Assembly: GCA_920105625.2 (NCBI GenBank)
Contig: OV050030.1
Coordinates: forward strand, 69,323,111-69,387,110
DNA length: 64,000 nt
Origin: Clusia tigrina
Taxonomy: Eukaryota; Arthropoda; Insecta; Diptera; Clusiidae
Direction: 5' to 3'
Shown here one piece after another: positions 58,963 through 64,000 of this stretch. The notes under the pieces are model-generated. The model searched no databases and was not told the origin of the DNA. It was given only the letters and a program-made list of their open reading frames with translations. The translations under genes and the position numbers were made by a program. The first letter of the stretch is position 1, and every line of letters begins with the position of its first letter.

Positions 58963-58999
58963 CGCTGCCGACGCCGACTTGGGCGAACGACGCCGGCCG

Positions 59000-59620
59000 T
59001 CCACCAACCGAAAAACGCTTACACGTAACGGATCGAACAACTTCCACTCGCTTTCTCGTGGACTCGGGTTTAGTGGTCTAATTACTGCCGAGGGGAACGG
59101 TCGCTCGCAAACTACAGCGAAACAGCCTCACGCTGTACGCCGCCAACTCGTCGCCGATAGCCACATACGGGCAGCTCACGCTGAAGCTGAACCTCACCCT
59201 GCGGCGGGATTTTACTTGGGCGTTCACTGTAGCCGATGTGCAAACCGCCATTCTCGGGGCGGACTTTCTGGCATACTATGGGCTCCTGGTAGACCTGAGG
59301 GGACGACGCATCTTAGACCCCCTTACCAATATCGCGGCAACGGGCCGCATGGAATCGGCTCGAATCTACAGCATCTCCACAGTGGCTCGCATTGATGGAC
59401 CTGTGGGACCATAAGGCGACCGGTATAGAGAGCTCGTCCAGCGCTTCCTGCAACGCGCTTCACCACCAGGGGTCATGGCCACTGTACCAGACCTGCCGGT
59501 ACAATACTTCATCGTCACGGAGGGCCCTCCCGTTTTCGAGCGCCCCCGTAGACTCGTCGGTGAACGACTCGCTGCTGCCAAAAAAGAGTTCGCTGACCAC
59601 CTCGACTAGGGGGTGGTACG
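59000..59620 (+). pseudogene. CsRn1-like protease and linker
   Basis: LHVTDRTTSTRFLVDSG starts a retropepsin (DSG). A shift leads to LTLYAANSSPIATYGQLTLK and ILGADFLAYYGLLVD, the second-half motif of the protease in this clade. The linker reads VPDLPVQYFIVTEGPPVFER and RLVGERLAAAKKEF, and a TAG interrupts it near 59608. Confidence 0.78.
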
Positions 59621-60190
59621 CCCATCATCGAGCCCATGGGCTAGTCCGCTACACATGGTACCAAAGCCGAATGGAAGCTGGCGAGCCACTGGCGACTACC
59701 GCCGCCACAACGCGTGTACCTTGCCAGACCGATATACTCTACCGATCATCGAGGACCTAATCCAGGAGAGCCGGGGAAAAGTATTCTCTGTAATCGATCT
59801 GCAGAAAGCCTTCTACCAAATCCCGGTTGCCAAAGCTGACATTCCGAAAACGGCAGTCACAACACCTTTCGGCCTCTTCGAGTTCGTGGGTATGCCTTTA
59901 GGCCTTCGTAACTCCGCGCAAACGCTTCAGCGGGTAATTAATCACCTACTGAGGAAACTCCCCTTCGTGAAGGGCTACGTAGGCGACCTGCTTATCGCAT
60001 CCGAGACGCATGACGAGCACCTGCACCATTTGAGCCAATTGTTGGAGACGCTGAAAGCGGCTAATCTACGCATCACCTTGGACAAATGCCAACTCGGTGC
60101 ACAGGAAGTTACATTCGCTGGGCATCGGGTCTCGAAAGAGGGGTTTAGGCCCCCGCGCCCAAATTCGAGGCGATCGACGCTTTTCCAAGC
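59613..60190 (+). pseudogene. CsRn1-like reverse transcriptase with altered YxDD
   Basis: RT motifs: SPLHMVPKPNGSWRATGDYR, KVFSVIDLQKAFYQIPV (first Asp), MPLGLRNSAQTLQRVIN and GYVGDLLIAS, where YxDD should be. The first Asp of the pair is Gly here. LRITLDKCQLGAQEVTFAGH follows. A shift lies near 60150 before the connection QLRRFLGMLNYYRR. Confidence 0.85.
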
Positions 60191-60780
60191 CCGACAGACT
60201 CTACTCAGCTGAGACGTTTCCTGGGTATGCTTAATTATTACCGCAGGTGAATACCGCACGCCGCGGAACTACAGGCCCCGCTCAACGAACTTCTGAGGAA
60301 CCTCAAGAAGAAGAAGGCGGCGATTAGCTGGACGCCGCAAACGGAGCAGGCATTCCAGCAGTGCAAGGCGAGTATCGCAGCAGCTGCAGATTCAGCCTTC
60401 CTCTCGCCTACCGCGCCAATCGCTCTCTACACCGACGCATCGAGCACCGCCATCGGAGCGGCACTCAACCAAGAGCAACCCGATGGGACCTGGAAGCCAC
60501 TGGGGTTCTTCTCTAGGAAGCTCAATCCCCAGAAACTCGCTACAGCGCCTACGACAGGGAGTTGCTCGCGGTGTATGCTGCAGTCAGGCACTTCAGGAGG
60601 ATCCTGGAGGAACACGCCTTCACAATCCACACGGACCACAAGCCGCTCGCCTTCGCCGCACACCAACGCTCGGACAAAGAAACGCCGAGGCAGAGCCGAC
60701 ACCTGGACTACGTCCTCCAGTTCAACGCACGATTTGTGTACGTTCCCGGGGGAGAAAACGTTGTGGCAGACAAATGACCC
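60191..60780 (+). pseudogene. CsRn1-like connection and RNase H
   Basis: The segment LFTDASSTAIGAAL reads as LYTDASSTAIGAALNQ (first Asp). WKPLGFFSRKL follows, then after a shift LLAVYAAVRHFRRILEEHAF (Glu changed by context to VYAAV) and FTIHTDHKPLAFA (Asp). The end FVYVPGGENVVADK is the end-of-RNase-H tether. Integrase, which should follow, is absent; only a basic Pol tail-like segment (60780-61003) remains before the 3' LTR. Confidence 0.78.
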
Positions 60781-61018
60781 GCCAGCGAGTCATCCAAGGA
60801 GTCATCTGAGGAGTCAACCAACGCCCCGCTTAGGGGACCAACCCTCACCACAGCCGGGGAGTCGAGCGACGAAACGGGTATCGTTCTCCGCGCCTCCAGC
60901 GCCGATCACTGGGGGAGGAGTACCTGTGGCGACACCACTACTCCCACCCAGTTGTCGGGTACGCCAACGCAAGCAGGCGCTAGTTCCGCGCGCCATCTAT
61001 TAAGACGCTGTCGCTGTC

Positions 61019-61347
61019 GCACAGCGTGTTTATGGGCAACCGGAACTAGCCTGTGTTGGCTGCTGAACATCGCACTTCGTGTTTCCGGCCTTTTATTCAA
61101 CCCTTTTTCTTTTTCTGTGCTGAAGCTGTGGTGACGTGTTATAGAGCGTTTTGTGCAATTAAAGGTTATATTAATTACTGGAGTTAACACAATTTCTAGA
61201 AATTTGCAGAAACGTATTCCATCATATATTATATGTACGATATAACAAATAAATTCACAGGAACGTATTTTTATCATATATTATATATACGATATAACAA
61301 ATATTTCTGTCTTTTATTGGCAACGCTACGTTGAGCACGCGAGCAGT

Positions 61348-61349
<2 letters not shown>
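61019..61349 (+). repeat. 3' LTR of the CsRn1-like element
   Basis: 331 bp, TGTCGCTGTCGC to GAGCAGTCA, uninterrupted. It includes CTTTTTCTTTTTCTGTGCTGAA and the ATTATATATACGATATAAC block that the mariner splits in the 5' LTR. Confidence 0.85.

Positions 61350-61422
<73 letters not shown>
61350..61422. repeat. (TA)n microsatellite
   Basis: About 73 bp of TA dinucleotide directly after the LTR. Confidence 0.95.
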
Positions 61423-61426
<4 letters not shown>

Positions 61427-62166
61427 TTTCATTTTATTAATTTATAAAAGAAAATTCAAGCAGGCGCTATATTTGTTTTGTCAGACGCTTTTCTTCTTTT
61501 CTCTTCGCCGCGTCGCGTAGAACGCATTTACTCAAAATGAATTCGTTGAAAATCTTTTCGTCGCCCTTAATTCAGATGACCTAAAAATTAAGCAACATTC
61601 CAAAAATTATATTTCAAATAATCGATTTTATAATCCTCAATTGCAGTTCTGAAGCCAGGTTGTCTGAAACAACTTTGAACGGCGTTTATCATGTTAAAAT
61701 ACATGACATATTCTACCATCGTACTGGTGCGTTAACTTCTGTATACGGTCGTCAGTCGTTTTATACATAATTGAATTTTTATGATATGGACACCTCGGTA
61801 AAATACACAATTCGTTAACGAGCAAATGTTAAATGTAATGTGCATTTAATGCGTGAATTAGCGAAAGAATTCGATAGTTGTAATATTTGATAGTTGATAG
61901 TTGGTCTTTTAAATCGATGGCCGATTATTTTCGACAGCCACAAAATGTAGCAGCTAATGTGTAGGGGTGATATACGTGTGTAGATGAGGGTTGATTCAAC
62001 ATCAACTGCGTTGGCCTTGCAAGATCGGCTTACGCATCGATTGCAGATTTCACACAACGTATGAATGCAATTATATACAGAAACCTAGTGCGAAGCGGAA
62101 TGTCGCCCTCAGCAGAGTTTTTGACCGGCAGAGTGTGCCGTTGGCCAAGCTATTGTTTGTGCTGTT
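61423..62166 (+). pseudogene. Helitron N-terminal fragment, plus strand
   Basis: From about 61640: ETTLNGVYHVKIHDIFYHRT followed by a GALTSVYGRQSFYT stretch, then LNFYDMDTSVKYTIR. This is the YHR.GAL...AQLYFYD block of Helitron proteins and matches the minus-strand copy at 52859-53060. Stops follow. The flanking parts (61423-61600 and 61960-62166) hold no recognised gene. Confidence 0.6.
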
Positions 62167-62660
62167 CTGTAACTATGCCTAGTCCAGAGCACGAGAGAAG
62201 AAATAGGAAATCTAATGCAGGATTGCAGTTTTAGAAGTTCAGATTAATTCTGGTTTATTTGGTGGCTCGCTGGCCTTTTTATATCATTCAATTGTTATTG
62301 TTTTCTTATTCTAACTAATACAAAATGTATCTATCTTATTTACACTAGTTACAAATCATATTCCCGAAATTTGTCTCAAGTATCGGATTACCGATATTAT
62401 TCATTGACGAATCATCGTCTTTGTTTATGTTAATTATTTTGAGTGCAAGTACAGGGCTAAAGTCACTGCACTGTCTAACATGCATGCGCTGCAATATAGG
62501 CAGCGTGTGTTATTTCACCCCCAAAATGCTGGTCTAGCGTATTTGGATATTGAGTGCAATTGCGCACGCTGCGCTATTGTCAGTTTGTTTGCATATGCGA
62601 CTTGCTGCTGTGCTTATGACGATGTGTGGTCGTCAGTGTACACTTGTATGGTACACTACA
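62167..62660 (-). repeat. 3' LTR of a minus-strand gypsy element
   Basis: On the minus strand it runs from TGTAGTGTACC (62660) to AGTTACA (62167). It includes ATATAAAAAGGCC (TATA box) and AATAAACC (poly(A) signal) and is preceded by TAAGGGTGAGGG (62661-62672), a polypurine tract. The matching 5' LTR would lie beyond the window. Confidence 0.55.
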
Positions 62661-62672
62661 CCCTCACCCTTA

Positions 62673-62937
62673 AGAGAAAAATTAGGGGTGTTAGCGAATA
62701 ATTTTTCTGGAAATATGGTTTGTGTTGTATTACAATTGTCTTATGTTAGATGATTTACATATTAATTGGTATTGTTTTTTTTTTTTATAAATTGTTTCTT
62801 ATTATTAAAGTTACATAGTAGCGTTTTTAATTGTATAGTTAAAATTACAAATTATGCAGTTTTGATATAATTACATATATTTATGATTACTAATTACATT
62901 GTTTTGCTTATATATTGTGATAGTTTTAATTATAAAT
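62673..62937 (-). other. 3' noncoding region after integrase
   Basis: 265 bp of AT-rich DNA between the integrase stop and the polypurine tract; no env frame is seen. Confidence 0.5.
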
Positions 62938-64000
62938 TTAAATTACATTGTATGGTTTTAATTGATTATTATGTACTTTCTTAGGTGTACCATTATATTC
63001 TATTAATGAATTTACTCCTAACTTATCTAGTATTTTATATGGTCCTTTATATGGATTCACATTCTTTTTCCTATTTTCTACTTTTAATAGAACTAAATCT
63101 CCTATTTCTACATTAAGTGTATTTGTATTAGTTTTTGAGTCGGTTAGTGTACGTTTTTGTTTTGCTTTCATTAGCATTTGTTTTGCCTTTTCGTGGGCAT
63201 GGCGTAATCTCGCTATTAGCTCGTTGGCGTAATTTTCAAAGTTGTAAATTTTTGTGTTACTTTCTATTACTTCATTGGGTAAACCTGGGAGTTTCCCATA
63301 TATTAATTCATATGGCGTGTAGCCCGTGTCAACATGTGGCATTGTGTTGTAAGTAAAAGTGAAGTAGGGAATCCACTTATCCCATTCGTCGTCGTTTGTC
63401 GATGTCAGTTGGAATTCATTCAAAACTCTGTGGTTGCGTTCTAGTGAGCCTATTGTTTGGTGGTGGTACGGTGTCGAAAATTTCTGTTGTATTTTGAGCA
63501 GTGCACATATGTTTGCCATTAGCTCGTTTGTAAATTCTGTCCCGTTGTCAGATTTAAGAATTTTGAAGTGTCCGTATTTGAGTATAAATTGTTCAACTAA
63601 TGTTTTGGCTGTTGTGAGTGCGTCTTTTGTTATCATTGGATGTGCGATTACGAACTTTGTCAGCTCGCACTGCATGGTCAGTATGTAGCGGTATTCGTTT
63701 GAAATTTTTAGTGGTCCTACGGTGTCAATTGATATGACTTCGAAACTTGTGTTAGGGGTGTCTGTTATGGTTTGTGGTTCTTTGATGTGTCTTGTTTGTT
63801 TACACTTCAGGCATGTGTCACAGTTGGATACGAATTTCTTTACCATTTGGTTCATATTTTTCCAAATGTATCTTTGTTTTAATTTGAGTAGAGTTTTTCT
63901 TACTCCGGGATGTCCTGTTTTGTGGCATTCATCTATTAGTTTGTATTTTAAAATATCCTCCGTTATTCTCTTTGGAGGTATATAAATTAATATTTTTAGC
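62938..64000 (-). CDS. Gypsy integrase, open to the window edge
   Basis: Open frame of at least 350 codons, entering from the right edge. The HHCC zinc module is IDECHKTGHPGVRKTLLKL and VSNCDTCLKCKQTR. The catalytic core has VISIDTVGPLK (first Asp), ILKSDNGTEFTNELM (second Asp) and TPYHHQTIGSLERNHRVL (Glu), with 35 residues between the second Asp and the Glu, as in functional integrases. WIPYFTFTYNTMPHVDTGYT follows, then a Lys-rich stretch and the GPY-type NPYKGPYKILDKLG end. No stop or shift is seen, so this element may be recent. RT and upstream parts are outside the window. Confidence 0.9.
   Translation of the reverse strand, partial: LKILIYIPPKRITEDILKYKLIDECHKTGHPGVRKTLLKLKQRYIWKNMNQMVKKFVSNCDTCLKCKQTRHIKEPQTITDTPNTSFEVISIDTVGPLKISNEYRYILTMQCELTKFVIAHPMITKDALTTAKTLVEQFILKYGHFKILKSDNGTEFTNELMANICALLKIQQKFSTPYHHQTIGSLERNHRVLNEFQLTSTNDDEWDKWIPYFTFTYNTMPHVDTGYTPYELIYGKLPGLPNEVIESNTKIYNFENYANELIARLRHAHEKAKQMLMKAKQKRTLTDSKTNTNTLNVEIGDLVLLKVENRKKNVNPYKGPYKILDKLGVNSLIEYNGTPKKVHNNQLKPYNVI

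Larger units (their letters stand above)
56157..61349 (+). mobile_element. CsRn1-like gypsy element lacking integrase
   Basis: The LTR starts TGTCGCTRTCGCACAGC at 56157 and 61019 and ends GCAGYCA at 57807 and 61349. The element sits in TA-rich DNA, so the target duplication (ATATA) is not informative. A segment GACCCCGACGTGATC (57815) matches, from memory, the complement of the tRNA-Trp 3' end, the primer used by the CsRn1 clade. The internal part is GC-rich, unlike all neighbours. Gag, protease, RT and RNase H are present; integrase is absent. Confidence 0.85.

Overview
The window looks like repeat-rich heterochromatin-type DNA from an insect, most likely a dipteran. This is inferred only from the element families: DD41D mariners of the kind first described from tephritid flies, an irritans-like mariner, Jockey- and LOA-like non-LTR elements, and many Ty3/gypsy retrotransposons. 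I see no host protein gene, tRNA, rRNA, CRISPR array or bacterial feature. Nearly everything that can be named is a transposable element or a relic of one. Only three long reading frames look intact: the two ORFs of one non-LTR element and an integrase frame cut by the right window edge.

Layout, left to right. (1) 1-7514: a deletion-derivative DD41D mariner, a (TA)n tract, 2 kb of unassigned AT-rich DNA, a Helitron replicase relic, and a gypsy element (562-bp LTR) inserted in the Helitron. (2) 7515-14570: unassigned DNA with a weak gag/protease relic, interrupted by a minus-strand gypsy element with 177-bp LTRs and a 5-bp target duplication (9364-14041). (3) 14571-30545: a second, near-identical copy of block 1. 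Here the gypsy element was split by a full-length LOA-like non-LTR element (19786-25546, 12-bp target duplication) and reaches its 3' LTR. The Helitron then resumes and is split again by an irritans-like mariner (28290-29533). (4) 30546-33600: two head-to-head fragments of a non-LTR element, and a tandem repeat of about 343 bp. (5) 33852-46727: a three-LTR gypsy composite, one full-length decayed unit plus one pol-less unit sharing the middle LTR. It is flanked by CAGT target duplications and inserted in a minus-strand Jockey-like element. (6) 46732-52375: that Jockey copy, a second Jockey copy head-to-head with it, and a decayed gypsy pol. (7) 52400-56120: a dispersed repeat, a Helitron fragment, a non-LTR RNase H fragment and a third DD41D mariner. 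(8) 56157-61349: a GC-rich CsRn1-like gypsy element lacking integrase, with another DD41D mariner nested in its 5' LTR. (9) 61350-64000: a (TA)n tract, a Helitron fragment, then the 3' LTR and integrase of a minus-strand gypsy element.

The genes do not form a cellular pathway. They are replication modules (Gag, protease, reverse transcriptase, RNase H, integrase, EEP endonuclease, DDE/D transposase, Helitron replicase), mostly broken by stops and frameshifts. The main interest is the order of events. Target duplications and uninterrupted reading of the host element across insertion points give this order: Helitron, then gypsy, then block duplication, then LOA-like insertion in one copy only. 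The element most likely to be young is the LOA-like one. I found no convincing novel cellular system; the most unusual points are structural and are listed as findings.
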